The notes: generated by a model not told the origin, from the sequence alone. A stretch of 64,000 nucleotides of DNA from Pandoraea communis (GCF_902459745.1 NZ_CABPSJ010000005.1:370209-434208); one strand, 5' to 3'. Positions 19,649 through 28,948 are shown, numbered from the stretch's first letter. Made by a program: numbers and translations.

Positions 19649-21019
19649 TTACGCTGAACCGGTCTTCTCGCGCACCGGCTTCGCGGACGCCAGCGGCAGA
19701 CCATCGATGCTCACCTGCAGGCCGTCCTGCCAGCCCGGAACCGGTGAGCGCAGCGTAAGGACCGAACCTGCGCCGCGGACAATCGCGTCGACGATCGCCA
19801 GACCAAGCCCGCTGCCTGTGGCGGTAGTCGCGCCGCGCTCGAACGGTTTCGTCAGGCGCTCAAGTTCATCGTCCGGCAGCACGGGTCCTTGATTCCTTAC
19901 CCTGAGCGTACCGGCGACCGACAGCACAATCTCCACCGGTTTCCCGGGCGCACCGTGTTTGAGTGCATTTTCAACCAGATTGCGCACGACGATGGCGAAT
20001 GCGTCCGGATCGATCCACGACGGTACGGGCTGGTCGGGCACGTCGAGCTGGATCGGCTGCGCCGATGCAACGCGCCGAAAATCCTCGACGACAAGCTCCA
20101 GCACCGGGCGCAGATCCTGCGGCGCGTCCCCGAGCACGCGTCCATTTTCGGCCTTCGCGAGTTGCATGAGCCTTTCGCTGACCCGCGACAAAGTGTGCAG
20201 GGCTCTCTCGACATGCTGTACGCGTTCCCGCGTGGCGGCGGAAGGCATTTCGGCCATGAGGCGCTGCGTCTGCGCGAGGGCTGCGGCAATTGGCGTGCGC
20301 AACTCGTGCGCGCTATTGGCAGTGAAGCTGCGCTCCGCAGCCAGCGCGCGGTCCAGGCGAGCCATCAGGTCGTTGACCGCGTCGGCGACCGGCGCGACCT
20401 CCGTCGGCAGTTCCTTCTTTTCGAGTGGGGTCAGGTCGTTCTGGCCGCGTGCAGCGATGCTGTCGCAGAAGCGCCGGATTGGCCGTAGCCCGGTGCGGAC
20501 AATCAGCCAGATGCCGCACAGGCCGACCGGCAGAAACAGGATGAGGACCCTGGCGACCGCGAGCGCGGCCTCAATCACTGCATGCCGGCGCGTGGCGAGC
20601 GGCTCGGCGATCATCAGGGAGATCGTGCCCTGCAAGCCCGGTTCGGCGTAAATCCGGTGCGACGCCGTGGAAGTGAAACCTGCTTTCAGGTCAGGCGGGA
20701 AGATGGCGAGATCGGCGTCGTGCGATTGCAGCAGGAGCTTGCCACTGTCATCGCGAACCGCGTAGGTCAGCAATTCGTCGTGCGGGCGAACGGCTGCGAT
20801 ACGGCGGCTGCCATCGTCATCGCCATCCGAATCGCGCCCGACGATATCCATGATGGCGAGCGGCAACAGGCGCTGCGCCGTTTCCTGCAACGCACTGTCC
20901 GACATCTGATCGACTTCGTGGCGCAGCACGTAGAATGAAGCGGCCGCAGCCGCGAGCGATAGCACCGCGAGCCCTGCAACCAGTGCTGCCGCCAGTCGAC
21001 TTTGCAGGCTGCGCAGCAT
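19649..21019 (-). CDS. sensor histidine kinase (QseC/PmrB-like)
   Basis: 456 residues from ATG 21019; the longer frame to 21220 would overlap the regulator gene. Membrane segments at about 9-31 and 154-175 frame a periplasmic sensor of about 120 residues, which contains an acidic run DSDGDDDG (64-71) that might bind cations. HAMP follows, then the H box SFTANSAHELRTPIAAALAQ (His 238), N box NLVENALKHG and G box GSGLGLAIV. It phosphorylates the regulator encoded 2 bases upstream in the same transcript. The pair is divergent from the PepSY/DUF2271/ApbE operon and likely controls it. Confidence 0.92.
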   Translation of the reverse strand: MLRSLQSRLAAALVAGLAVLSLAAAAASFYVLRHEVDQMSDSALQETAQRLLPLAIMDIVGRDSDGDDDGSRRIAAVRPHDELLTYAVRDDSGKLLLQSHDADLAIFPPDLKAGFTSTASHRIYAEPGLQGTISLMIAEPLATRRHAVIEAALAVARVLILFLPVGLCGIWLIVRTGLRPIRRFCDSIAARGQNDLTPLEKKELPTEVAPVADAVNDLMARLDRALAAERSFTANSAHELRTPIAAALAQTQRLMAEMPSAATRERVQHVERALHTLSRVSERLMQLAKAENGRVLGDAPQDLRPVLELVVEDFRRVASAQPIQLDVPDQPVPSWIDPDAFAIVVRNLVENALKHGAPGKPVEIVLSVAGTLRVRNQGPVLPDDELERLTKPFERGATTATGSGLGLAIVDAIVRGAGSVLTLRSPVPGWQDGLQVSIDGLPLASAKPVREKTGSA

Positions 21020-21021
21020 GG

Positions 21022-21681
21022 TCAGTCCAGTTTCAGCCGATAGCCGAGCCCACGCAAGGTCTCGATGACATCGGCACCGAGCTTCTTGCGCAGCCGGCTC
21101 ATATGTACCTCGATGGCGTTGCTGCCAATTTCCTCGTTGAAGGAATAAAGGCGATCCTCCAGCCGGCTCCTTGATACGATCATCCCCGGATGCCGGATCA
21201 GGGCTTCGAGAAGCGCCCATTCACTGGCGGTCAGGTCGATGCGCGCGGCACCCCGCATCACGCTGCGTCCCGCCGTATCGATACGCAGTTCGCCGAGATT
21301 GACCAGGGGATTCGGATTGCCCGAATACCGGCGCGACACCGCGCTCACCCGCGCGGAAAGCTCGGACAGGTCGAATGGTTTGACGAGATAGTCATCCGCG
21401 CCGGCGTTCAGGCCGTCGATACGATTCGACACCTGGTCGAGCGCTGTCAGGATGATGACGGGCACGGTCGATCCACTCGCACGAAGCTGTCGCAGGAAGT
21501 CGAGCCCCCTGCCATCGGGAAGCAGCAGATCGAGCAGGACCAGATCGTAGTTGGCGGCCGCGAGGTGTCGGCGTGCTTCGGCGAGGTTGGTGACGAAGTC
21601 GGTCGGATGTCCGTCTTTCTCGATCTGGTCGCGAACGGCCTCCCCGAGCCAAGGCTCATCCTCGATGAGAAGGACTCTCAT
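21022..21681 (-). CDS. OmpR/QseB-family response regulator
   Basis: 219 residues from ATG 21681, with GGGAGA a few bases upstream on the minus strand. The receiver domain has the acidic pocket IEDEPWLG and phosphoacceptor D51 in LVLLDLLLPDGRGLDFL, and the lysine in DDYLVKPFDLSELSARVSA. The C-terminal OmpR winged helix includes LTASEWALLEALIRHPGMIV and the final VHMSRLRKKLGADVIETLRG. It precedes its kinase by 2 bases (likely coupled translation). Divergent from the PepSY gene across 143 bases where its operator probably lies. Confidence 0.93.
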   Translation of the reverse strand: MRVLLIEDEPWLGEAVRDQIEKDGHPTDFVTNLAEARRHLAAANYDLVLLDLLLPDGRGLDFLRQLRASGSTVPVIILTALDQVSNRIDGLNAGADDYLVKPFDLSELSARVSAVSRRYSGNPNPLVNLGELRIDTAGRSVMRGAARIDLTASEWALLEALIRHPGMIVSRSRLEDRLYSFNEEIGSNAIEVHMSRLRKKLGADVIETLRGLGYRLKLD

Positions 21682-21824
21682 TAAGATCTCCCTGATGGGT
21701 GTCTCGCGTGACTTTGCCATGCGAACCTGTCGCGAACATGACGGAAATTTCCTGTGTCCGCAAGCTTGGCTTCAGGTTTGGGGTGCATTGTGGCGTCTAA
21801 GGATGGGAACGGGAGATGTTAGTT

Positions 21825-22241
21825 ATGAAACACCTGCGAATAGCCAGACGCCTGGTGCTCACGATGTTTGTCCTTGTCGGCGCTGTCGGCATCCACTATC
21901 CCGCACAGGCGCACGACAGCGACGATTGCGAGGCCCCGGTCAACGCCTGGAAGCCGCGTGATGCCGTCCGGACGATGGCGCAGCAAAAGGGGTGGCAGAT
22001 CGACAGGCTCAGGATCGACGACGGTTGCTACGAGGTCAAGGGGCGTGATGCCGATGGCCGGCGTTTCAAGGCAAAACTTGATCCTGTCACCCTCGATGTC
22101 GTCCGCATGAAGCGTGAAGACGACGACCACGACGGAGCACGCGGACGCCTGCCGGATGCGAATTCTGGCAAGCCACCGGCTGACGCACCCTCCGAAGGTT
22201 TGCTGAAGCCCGGCACGAAGCCCCGGGTCCAGATCCGCTGA
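21825..22241 (+). CDS. PepSY domain protein, periplasmic
   Basis: 138 residues from ATG 21825 (MKHLRIARR); GGGAG at 21811-21815 supports it over the ATG at 21816. A signal peptide ends around YPAQA-HD. A single PepSY-like module follows (PRDAVRTMAQQKGWQIDRLR; GCYEVKGRDADGRRFKAKLD), then an acidic and Pro-rich tail (REDDDHDGARG). Small PepSY proteins often accompany a two-component system and redox or metal functions, as here. It is the first gene of the operon leading to apbE; there are 112 bases before the DUF2271 gene. Confidence 0.8.
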   Translation: MKHLRIARRLVLTMFVLVGAVGIHYPAQAHDSDDCEAPVNAWKPRDAVRTMAQQKGWQIDRLRIDDGCYEVKGRDADGRRFKAKLDPVTLDVVRMKREDDDHDGARGRLPDANSGKPPADAPSEGLLKPGTKPRVQIR

Positions 22242-22353
22242 CCCTTTATCGCCGATGCACCGCGTACCTCATCGGCGTTGGCCCTGCTGAAGCAGCGGCA
22301 GGCCAATGCGATGGGTGCGATGCCCCCCTTTTGCCTAAATCAGGAGAATCCAG

Positions 22354-22821
22354 ATGAAACACGCATTCCCGATTGCCGTGCTTGCCGGTGCGCTTGCTGC
22401 TCCTTCACTTGCATCCGCGCGTCAGGTTTCGTTCGAAACGCAACTGTCGAACTATGGGGGAGATGGCGCTTACGTTGCCATGTATGTCACCGATCGCACC
22501 GGACGGTATCAGGGCACGCTGTGGGTGGCGGGGCGGAAAGCCAAGTACTACCGACACCTGCGCGACTGGTATCGCGCCACAGGCGGCACCGCAAAGGTGG
22601 ACGGCATTACGGGCGCCAGCGTCGGCGCAGGCAAGACGCTGCGTGCGACGCTGGATCTTTCCGACACGCTGCTCGACGCCGGATATGAGGTCCACATCGA
22701 CACCGCGGTCGAGGACATGAAGGAGTACCCATCCGAGGTCGTCGTGCCGTTGACCACCTCGGGCGCAAACAAGACGGTCAAGGGGAGCGGCTATGTGAAG
22801 TCGTTCCGCTATTCCCTGTAG
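22354..22821 (+). CDS. DUF2271 protein with a flavinylation-type motif
   Basis: 155 residues; ATG 22354 has AGGAG about 7 bases upstream. Signal peptide through SLASA-RQ (about residue 22). The body (VSFETQLSNYGGDGAYVAMY; HIDTAVEDMKEYPSEVVVPL) matches DUF2271. At residues 83-89 it contains D-G-I-T-G-A-S, which fits the D-x-x-(S/T)-G-A-(S/T) signature that ApbE enzymes modify by linking FMN to the final Ser/Thr (here S89). With a PepSY flavoprotein reductase and apbE directly downstream, it is a good candidate for a periplasmic covalent-flavin electron carrier. Confidence 0.8.
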   Translation: MKHAFPIAVLAGALAAPSLASARQVSFETQLSNYGGDGAYVAMYVTDRTGRYQGTLWVAGRKAKYYRHLRDWYRATGGTAKVDGITGASVGAGKTLRATLDLSDTLLDAGYEVHIDTAVEDMKEYPSEVVVPLTTSGANKTVKGSGYVKSFRYSL

Positions 22822-22846
22822 CCAGGGGCAGGCGAGGAGGTGCCCG

Positions 22847-25057
22847 ATGTTACGCAAGCTCCATTCAATCCCCGGTCTCATCGCTGCATTGCTGATGACG
22901 ATCGTCGCCTTGACAGGCGCGGTGTTGTCAGTAAATCCGGCACTTGAGCACGCAAGTGCCGTCCGCCCAGACCTGGCGCCGTTGAGCGTGGCAACGCTCG
23001 CCAGCCGCGTGAGCACCTCGGTGCCCGGCGTCGAAACGCTCATGCGCCGACCGTCAGGGGAGATCATCGCGTACTACCATGTTGGCGGCGAACAGCGTGC
23101 ATCGATCATTGATCCCGTGACCGGCAAGGCTGTCGGCGACTATCGCCCATCGCCTGTCGAGCGTTGGCTGAAGAACCTCCACCGCAAGCTCTTTCTCGGC
23201 GACGCTGGCCGGATAGCAACAGGCGCGACTGCCGCCTTCATGCTGTTCGCGGTGTTGTCTGGGCTTGTTTTGCTCGCACGCCGGATGGGCGGGTGGACGC
23301 ATATTTTGGCCCCGATCCGGGGTGACGGGTTGCAGCGACTGCATAACGAGACTGCGCGAGCCGTGCTTGCCGGGCTCACGCTGTCGGCGATGACCGGGGT
23401 GGTCATGTCGTTGACGACGTTCGGCGTGATCCCGGAAGGCGGCGCGCAGGAGCCCAGCCTCAGCGTTTCGGCAATCACCCCGTCCCCGATGCCACTGCGG
23501 CAGTTGTCTGCACTGGCAATCGACGTCTCCAGGCTGCGTCAGTTGACGTTTGCCAACGCGGCCGACCCGAGCAGCGTCATCGAAGTGAATACGACGGATG
23601 GCGCCGGTTATGTCGATCCATCGTCAGGCAGATGGCTTGCCTTTCAGCCGGTCGACGCCTGGCAACGTTTGCACGGGATGGTCCGCATGCTGCACACGGG
23701 CGAAGGTCTATGGTGGCTCGGGCTGATCCTCGGCGCATCGTCGGCATCGGTGCCGTTGTTGGCCACCACCGGCCTGTTGCTGTGGCTGCGTCGTCGACGG
23801 GGCATGCCGAAGCTCGCCTGCAACGTGCCGGCACGCGACGCAGATACGGTGTTGCTAGTGGGTACGGAGGGCAATAGCACGTGGGGCTTTGCTTCGGCAC
23901 TGCATGCAGCACTGACCCGGGCTGGCTTTCGCGTGCATGTTGCGCCGATGAACGATCTTGCAGCCGACTACCGCGGCCTGCGGTATCTGCTGGTCCTGAC
24001 TGCGACCCATGGTGACGGCGATGCACCGGAGAGCGCTGCACGATTCCTGCCGAAGCTCGAGCGTCTGACGATCCCTGGCGGGGTGGCGTTCGGGGTGTTG
24101 GGCTTCGGCGACCGTCAGTTTCCTCATTTTTGCGGGTATGCGCGAACGGTTCATGACGCGCTGACGGCCAAGGGGCTAGACGCACTGACCGATCCGGGCA
24201 CGGTTGACCGGCAGTCTGAACCCGAATTCCGGCAGTGGTGCACGGGGCTCGCCGAAAGGCTCGGCGTGTCGCTCGATATTCGCTACACGCCATTGCTGCC
24301 TCCCACGATACCGCTCAAGCTCGTCTCACGAGACGACTACGGTGCCGATAAAGAGGACATGACTTCGGTGCTGCGCTTCATGCCTGCCGAGCGGGCAAGA
24401 TCCTGGGCCCTCCTGCTACGGCGGCGGCTGCCTCGGTTCGAGACGGGGGATCTGCTCGGCGTCGTGCCGCCGGGCGCCACCTCGCCCCGGTACTACTCGC
24501 TCGCGAGCGCGGCGGCGGACGGCCTGGTCGAGATCTGCGTGCGGCGTCACCCGAACGGCGTGTGTTCCGGGTATCTCACGGACCTGCGGCCCGGCGAAAC
24601 GATTGAGGCATTCATGCGGCCGCACGCGTGTTTTCGGCCGGGGGCTGGAAGTGCTCCGGTGATCCTGATCGGGGCCGGTACTGGGATCGGTCCACTGATC
24701 GGGTTCATCCGGCACAACGCGGTTCGTCGTCCGATGCACCTGTATTTCGGTGCGCGCGACGCTGACGATGGCTTCCTGTATCGCGACGAACTCAAGCATC
24801 TGGTAGCCGACCGGCGACTGCGGGCGCTCACGACTGCCTTCTCACGTTCCGGAAGCCGGAGCTATGTGCAGGAGCGCCTTGTCGCCGATGCGCAGAGCCT
24901 GCGCACGCTGGTTGCGCACGGCGCGCAAATCATGGTGTGCGGCGGCCGCAGGATGGCGGAAGGTGTCGCGCAGGCGTGGGAACGTATTTTGATGGATACC
25001 GGCTTGTCCGTCGAACAATTGAGAGCGCAGGGGCGCTATGTCGAAGATGTCTATTGA
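22847..25057 (+). CDS. PepSY-TM / flavodoxin / ferredoxin-reductase fusion
   Basis: 736 residues with GAGGAGG just upstream of ATG 22847. Order of parts: PepSY-associated membrane region (helices near 10-32, 125-150, 165-190, 285-310) with an extracytoplasmic PepSY part; flavodoxin-like domain (about 335-475: VLLVGTEGNSTWGFASALHA; TATHGDGDAPESA; VLGFGDRQFPHFC); then FAD/NADPH reductase of the sulfite-reductase type (RYYSLASAAADG, GVCSGYLTDL, ILIGAGTGIGPLIGFIR, ending RYVEDVY). It should take electrons from cytoplasmic NADPH via FAD and FMN and pass them across the inner membrane to flavinylated DUF2271. The direction is inference. Confidence 0.88.
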   Translation: MLRKLHSIPGLIAALLMTIVALTGAVLSVNPALEHASAVRPDLAPLSVATLASRVSTSVPGVETLMRRPSGEIIAYYHVGGEQRASIIDPVTGKAVGDYRPSPVERWLKNLHRKLFLGDAGRIATGATAAFMLFAVLSGLVLLARRMGGWTHILAPIRGDGLQRLHNETARAVLAGLTLSAMTGVVMSLTTFGVIPEGGAQEPSLSVSAITPSPMPLRQLSALAIDVSRLRQLTFANAADPSSVIEVNTTDGAGYVDPSSGRWLAFQPVDAWQRLHGMVRMLHTGEGLWWLGLILGASSASVPLLATTGLLLWLRRRRGMPKLACNVPARDADTVLLVGTEGNSTWGFASALHAALTRAGFRVHVAPMNDLAADYRGLRYLLVLTATHGDGDAPESAARFLPKLERLTIPGGVAFGVLGFGDRQFPHFCGYARTVHDALTAKGLDALTDPGTVDRQSEPEFRQWCTGLAERLGVSLDIRYTPLLPPTIPLKLVSRDDYGADKEDMTSVLRFMPAERARSWALLLRRRLPRFETGDLLGVVPPGATSPRYYSLASAAADGLVEICVRRHPNGVCSGYLTDLRPGETIEAFMRPHACFRPGAGSAPVILIGAGTGIGPLIGFIRHNAVRRPMHLYFGARDADDGFLYRDELKHLVADRRLRALTTAFSRSGSRSYVQERLVADAQSLRTLVAHGAQIMVCGGRRMAEGVAQAWERILMDTGLSVEQLRAQGRYVEDVY

Positions 25058-26030
25058 AGCGTTGCCAGACGCGCAACTTAAGCTCTGGCGCCTTAGCGGC
25101 GCGACGATGGGAACCCGCTACACTGCGGCCTTCCATGCGTCGCCGACGACGGATGAAAAGGAACTGGCGGCGCGGCTTGCGGCGGCGGTTGGCGCGGTTG
25201 ACGAGCAGATGTCGAACTGGAAGGAAAGCTCCGACCTGTCGCGGCTGAATCGTGCCGAGCTGGACTGCTGGGTGCCGGTATCCAGAAGTCTTGCGGTTTT
25301 GCTCGCACGTGCGCTGGAGATTGGCCGTGATACGCACAACGCCTTCAACATCGGCGTCGGTGACCTTGTTGGTATGTGGGGTTTTGGGCCATCGGGCGAG
25401 CAGCGTGCACGTCATCCAGGCGCGGTGGAGACGTCGCGAGCGAGCCCATGTTCGTCTGTGAGCGATCTGATCGACGTGGATGTGCAACAGTGCCGGGTAC
25501 GCAAGCGTGGACCGGTTGCGTTGGATCTGTGTGGCATTGCAAAGGGATTCGGCGTCGACGAACTGGCACGCGTGTTGAACGAGCACGGGATCGGCTCATG
25601 GCTTGTTGGCATCGACGGTGAAATGCGCGCTTGCGGAAGCAAGCCGGATGGGTCGCTGTGGGCGATTGCGCTTGAAGCCCCGGATGACGAGCGGCATACC
25701 GCAATGAGTGTGATCGAACTAAGCAATGCCGCCATTGCGACGTCCGGCGACTACCGTCACTGGGCCGACATCGACGGTGTGCGTGTCTCGCACACAATGG
25801 ATCCCAGAACCGGTGCGCCACTGTGCAGTTCCGTTGCGTCGGTGACGGTCATTGCACCGACATGCGCGGACGCGGACGCTTACGCGACAGCCTTGTTGGT
25901 GCTAGGCGTGGATGCAGGGCGAGATTATGCCCAGCGCCGGCGCCTCGACGCACTCTTCGTCGTGCGCGACGGCGGAGCGCTGCGCATGATCGGGACTGGC
26001 TGTTTTGCCAACGAGCAGCAGGCAGATTAA
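25038..26030 (+). CDS. apbE: FAD:protein FMN transferase
   Basis: 330 residues, overlapping the preceding gene by 20 bases; a second in-frame ATG at 25047 is possible. ApbE features: GATMGTRYTAAFH near the N-terminus, DEQMSNWKESSDLSRLNRA, DLCGIAKGFGVDELARVL (about 158-175), LVGIDGEMRACGSKPDGSLW, ATSGDYRHW and the metal-site region SHTMDPRTGAPL with DADAYATALLVLG. It transfers FMN from FAD to Thr/Ser of target proteins; DUF2271 is the likely target. Oddly, no signal peptide or lipobox is visible, though most ApbE enzymes act outside the inner membrane. Confidence 0.93.
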   Translation: MSKMSIEALPDAQLKLWRLSGATMGTRYTAAFHASPTTDEKELAARLAAAVGAVDEQMSNWKESSDLSRLNRAELDCWVPVSRSLAVLLARALEIGRDTHNAFNIGVGDLVGMWGFGPSGEQRARHPGAVETSRASPCSSVSDLIDVDVQQCRVRKRGPVALDLCGIAKGFGVDELARVLNEHGIGSWLVGIDGEMRACGSKPDGSLWAIALEAPDDERHTAMSVIELSNAAIATSGDYRHWADIDGVRVSHTMDPRTGAPLCSSVASVTVIAPTCADADAYATALLVLGVDAGRDYAQRRRLDALFVVRDGGALRMIGTGCFANEQQAD

Positions 26031-26376
26031 AGGCAAATACGTTTGCCGACAGGAAGGGCAGGGCATCGATCGTGATGCCTCGTTTTCCGCACAGCCCGGG
26101 AGCCGCTGCGAAGTGAGGGGGCTCTTTGGGCAATGCTGCATGAAGCAGGCCGATGCGTAGGCAGAATGATTGATGCTGTGGCCGGTGATGCCCCGATGTC
26201 GAATGTCCGACTTTGCGCGGGGTAATCTTTCCTTCGGACGAAGGCTCGCCAGAAGTCTCCGCATCTTTTGAACGACGCCCCGTGTTGCGCCATACGAGTT
26301 CTTGTTGAGGTCTGGACGCATTTTCTGACTGCACCGCCCTTGCACCTAAAGCTCTCGAAGAGGTTAGGCAACAAAA
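26031..26376. other. intergenic, nothing recognised
   Basis: About 350 bases between apbE and the terminator that follows the tRNA. Minus-strand open frames cross it (25849-26514) but have no family features and run through the tRNA, so they are not called. Confidence 0.4.
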
Positions 26377-26413
26377 GAAAAAGGCCCTCGGCATTTGCCT
26401 GAGGGCCTTTTTC
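26377..26413. terminator. intrinsic terminator, bidirectional
   Basis: Stem GAAAAAGGCCCTC(GGCA) at 26377-26393 pairs with (TGCCT)GAGGGCCTTTTTC at 26396-26413, with a one-base bulge. The A and T runs allow termination in both directions; on the minus strand it follows the tRNA-Val gene by about 20 bases. Confidence 0.88.
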
Positions 26414-26432
26414 AGCGCGGTTCGCGCAAATT

Positions 26433-26507
26433 TGGTGGGTGGTACAGGGATTGAACCTGTGACCCCTGCCGTGTGAAGGCAGTGCTCTACCGCTGAGCTA
26501 ACCACCC
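26433..26507 (-). tRNA. tRNA-Val (CAC)
   Basis: 75 bases including an encoded CCA end. On the minus strand the acceptor GGGTGGT pairs with ACCACCC; D-arm TTAGCTCAGCGGTAGAGCA; anticodon stem CTGCC/GGCAG with loop TTCACAC, giving anticodon CAC (Val, GUG); T-arm CACAGGTTCAATCCCTGT. It is intact, and no integrase gene or duplicated tRNA 3' end is seen beside it. Confidence 0.97.
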
Positions 26508-26774
26508 AAATCATTAACTAAATCAATGATTTAGTGCTGATTGCTAACGCTTTCGTTTCGCAATCAGGAGCAGAACTTTAACTGTTTTCGTAGAAGCCTG
26601 CAACTTTTCTTTCGTTCTTTTTTGCTGCCGCCGTGACGATATCTCTCGATCACTTCACGCCGTTTCTCGCGATGACTCGCAAGCAGCAAAGACCGCAATT
26701 ATAGGGATGTTTTCTTCGCTTGGGAAGAGCGTCATGCGAAATTTTCGCAAAGTCCCGGATCGTGCTGCGCGAAC

Positions 26775-27515
26775 TTACGGGGCGGAAGGCGCATCGCCTT
26801 CGGGCGGTGCCGGTTCTTTGCGCCACACGCACGTGCCCTTCACGCTCTTGTCGATGCCGTTCAGCACGTCGTCGTGCAGCGCAATCTCTTCGGTCGCGGC
26901 CGCAATGATCGGCAGGTCGAACTGACGCAGCGAAATCTTCTCGCGATGTGCGCCGGCTTCCCCATCGTCGCCATCGTACGTATCCATGACGAGACTTTCC
27001 TGACCGCGTGTCATGGCGAGGTAGACGTCGGCAAGCAGTTCCGCGTCGAGCAATGCGCCGTGCAGCGTGCGGTGCGCATTGTTCACACCGAGACGCTCGC
27101 AAAGGGCATCCAGCGAATTGCGCCGGCCTGGGAACATCTCGCGGGCCTGCATCAGCGTGTCGATGAGGCTCGAGCAGTGCTGCATGAATGGCGGCCAGCC
27201 GAGACGGCCGAACTCCATGTCGAGGAAGCCCAAATCGAACGCGGCGTTGTGGATGATGATCTCGGCGTCGCGGCAATATTCGCGCAACTCTTCAGCGATC
27301 TCGGCGAATTTGGGCTTGTCGGAGAGGAATTCGGTGGTCAACCCGTGCACCGCCAGTGCGCCCGGATCGCTGTCGCGTTCGGGGTTGATGTAGAAGTGCA
27401 GGTTGTTGCCGGTCAGGCGGCGATTGACCAGTTCGACGCAACCGATTTCCAGCAGACGGTCACCCGTCTTGGCATTCAGGCCAGTGGTTTCGGTATCGAG
27501 GATCAGTTGTCGCAT
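26775..27515 (-). CDS. dnaQ: DNA polymerase III epsilon subunit (3'-5' proofreading exonuclease)
   Basis: 246 residues from ATG 27515 (MRQLILDTETTGLNAKTGD); the frame is open to 27575 but the family begins here. DEDDh exonuclease motifs are complete: ExoI LDTETTG (D7, E9), ExoII HNAAFDLGFLDMEF, ExoIII HGALLDAELLADVYLAMTRG. The C-terminal ~60 residues are divergent and would hold the alpha-binding part. It is 100 bases downstream of rnhA on the same strand, the classic rnhA-dnaQ pairing (co-directional here, divergent in E. coli). Confidence 0.95.
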   Translation of the reverse strand: MRQLILDTETTGLNAKTGDRLLEIGCVELVNRRLTGNNLHFYINPERDSDPGALAVHGLTTEFLSDKPKFAEIAEELREYCRDAEIIIHNAAFDLGFLDMEFGRLGWPPFMQHCSSLIDTLMQAREMFPGRRNSLDALCERLGVNNAHRTLHGALLDAELLADVYLAMTRGQESLVMDTYDGDDGEAGAHREKISLRQFDLPIIAAATEEIALHDDVLNGIDKSVKGTCVWRKEPAPPEGDAPSAP

Positions 27516-27615
27516 GATGTTCGGTGAGTCTCGTGTGTTTTCGGAATTGGCGCGCTGCGGGTCATGACGCCTCACGCAACGCGCGGATGGTGCTTGTCGG
27601 ATCGCCGTCGCCGCG

Positions 27616-28062
27616 CTAACCGCGACGCAGACTCTCCACGCCGCGATTGGCCAACTGGTCGGCGGCTTCGTTGCCTTCGTGCCCCGCGTGGCCCTTCACC
27701 CAGCGCCAGTCGATTTCGTGTTTCTGCGAAACGACATCGAGCGTTTGCCAGAGATCGGCGTTCTTCACCGGCGCTTTGGCTGCCGTTTTCCAGCCGCGCG
27801 TCTTCCAGCCGTGAATCCACTCGCTGATGCCTTTCTGCACGTATTGCGAGTCGGTGTGGAGCACAACGTGGCAGGGCTTGGTCAGCGCTTCGAGCGCGCG
27901 AATGACGGCAAGCAGTTCCATGCGGTTATTGGTGGTGTTGGCTTCGCCGCCGAACATTTCCTTGCGGTGTTTGCCCGCGACGAGCAGGGCGCCCCAACCG
28001 CCGGGGCCGGGGTTGCCTTTGCAGGCACCGTCGGTATAAATCTCAACTTGCGGCAAGGTCAT
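27616..28062 (-). CDS. rnhA: ribonuclease HI
   Basis: 148 residues, the normal length. It degrades RNA in RNA:DNA hybrids. Active-site residues are in place: D in [19 protein letters not shown] (N-terminus), E in [15 protein letters not shown] (about 48), D in [14 protein letters not shown] (about 70), and the final [14 protein letters not shown] (His and Asp). It lies 11 bases downstream of the methyltransferase gene and upstream of dnaQ, making a three-gene minus-strand group. Confidence 0.96.
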   Translation of the reverse strand: MTLPQVEIYTDGACKGNPGPGGWGALLVAGKHRKEMFGGEANTTNNRMELLAVIRALEALTKPCHVVLHTDSQYVQKGISEWIHGWKTRGWKTAAKAPVKNADLWQTLDVVSQKHEIDWRWVKGHAGHEGNEAADQLANRGVESLRRG

Positions 28063-28073
28063 CTCTCAAACAA

Positions 28074-28934
28074 TCAATCGGGCGCGTCGGTTGCTTCGGC
28101 CATCTGGCGATGCGTGGTGTTGGGCGTAGCGACCGGTGCCGCCGCTGGCTGGAGGCCGAGTATACGCTTGCGGACTTTGCCGACCAAGCGCATGCCCCGC
28201 ACCCGCTTGACCGCCCGCACTGCATAAAGCGCACCGAAGATCGGCCACCAACGGTCGCCTGCCGGTTCCATGAACTCGAAGCGTTGCAGCCAGTGGTCGC
28301 CGCGCAACGGCGGACGATAGCAACCGAAGCGTCCGCGATCGATGTCGAAGGACAGCAGCTTGAGCCAGTCTTTCAGGCGCGTGAACGCAATGAGATCGGC
28401 GCCCGGCGGCAGAAATGGCGCACCGGCCAGCTTGCCCAGTTCCTCGCGCGCGCCCCACAGGCTCAGATTGTTGAAGCCGGTGATGATGACTTGTCCCTCG
28501 GGCACGAGAATACGCTCGACCTCGCGCAGGATGTCGTGCGGATTCTCGGCAAACTCGAGCACGTGCGGCAGTACGACAAGGTCGGTGCTTGCCGTGGCGA
28601 TGGGCAACTCGTCGAACCGGCTCACGAGGATGTCGCGGGCGACCATGGCCGCCGAACTCGCGTCGCACGACGGTGTGCTGCCGGTCGTATCGCTGGCGGC
28701 CTTGGTCATGAGCGGCGGTGCTTCAGCGCCGCGCGCGGCAGGAAGAATGAGGCCCCGGTAAGGCATGCGGTTCTCGCGCAGCGTATCCAGCTCGGGACGG
28801 CCGAGTTGCAGCGCGTGATAGCCGAACAGATCCCCGACCCATTGGTCGAAGAGGGCCTGTTCCCACGCGAGCGCGTAGCGGCCTGGCGGTGAGACGAGCC
28901 AGACGGGCCAGTCTATAATCGGACGTTCTGACAT
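28074..28934 (-). CDS. class I SAM-dependent methyltransferase
   Basis: 286 residues from ATG 28934 ([20 protein letters not shown]). A Methyltransf_11-type core is visible: [20 protein letters not shown] (post-motif I/motif II region, about 127-146), [20 protein letters not shown] (about 147-166) and [15 protein letters not shown]. This protein sits next to gloB and rnhA/dnaQ in many beta- and gamma-proteobacteria; its substrate is not established. The upstream frame to 28994 is rejected because it would run into gloB. The 5' ends of this gene and gloB are only 14 bases apart. Confidence 0.85.
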   Translation of the reverse strand: MSERPIIDWPVWLVSPPGRYALAWEQALFDQWVGDLFGYHALQLGRPELDTLRENRMPYRGLILPAARGAEAPPLMTKAASDTTGSTPSCDASSAAMVARDILVSRFDELPIATASTDLVVLPHVLEFAENPHDILREVERILVPEGQVIITGFNNLSLWGAREELGKLAGAPFLPPGADLIAFTRLKDWLKLLSFDIDRGRFGCYRPPLRGDHWLQRFEFMEPAGDRWWPIFGALYAVRAVKRVRGMRLVGKVRKRILGLQPAAAPVATPNTTHRQMAEATDAPD

Positions 28935-28948
28935 GGTGGCGAGTATAT

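Noticed and set aside
26433-26507. tRNA-Val as an integration site for a genomic island
   Set aside because: No integrase gene and no duplicated tRNA 3' end were seen on either side.
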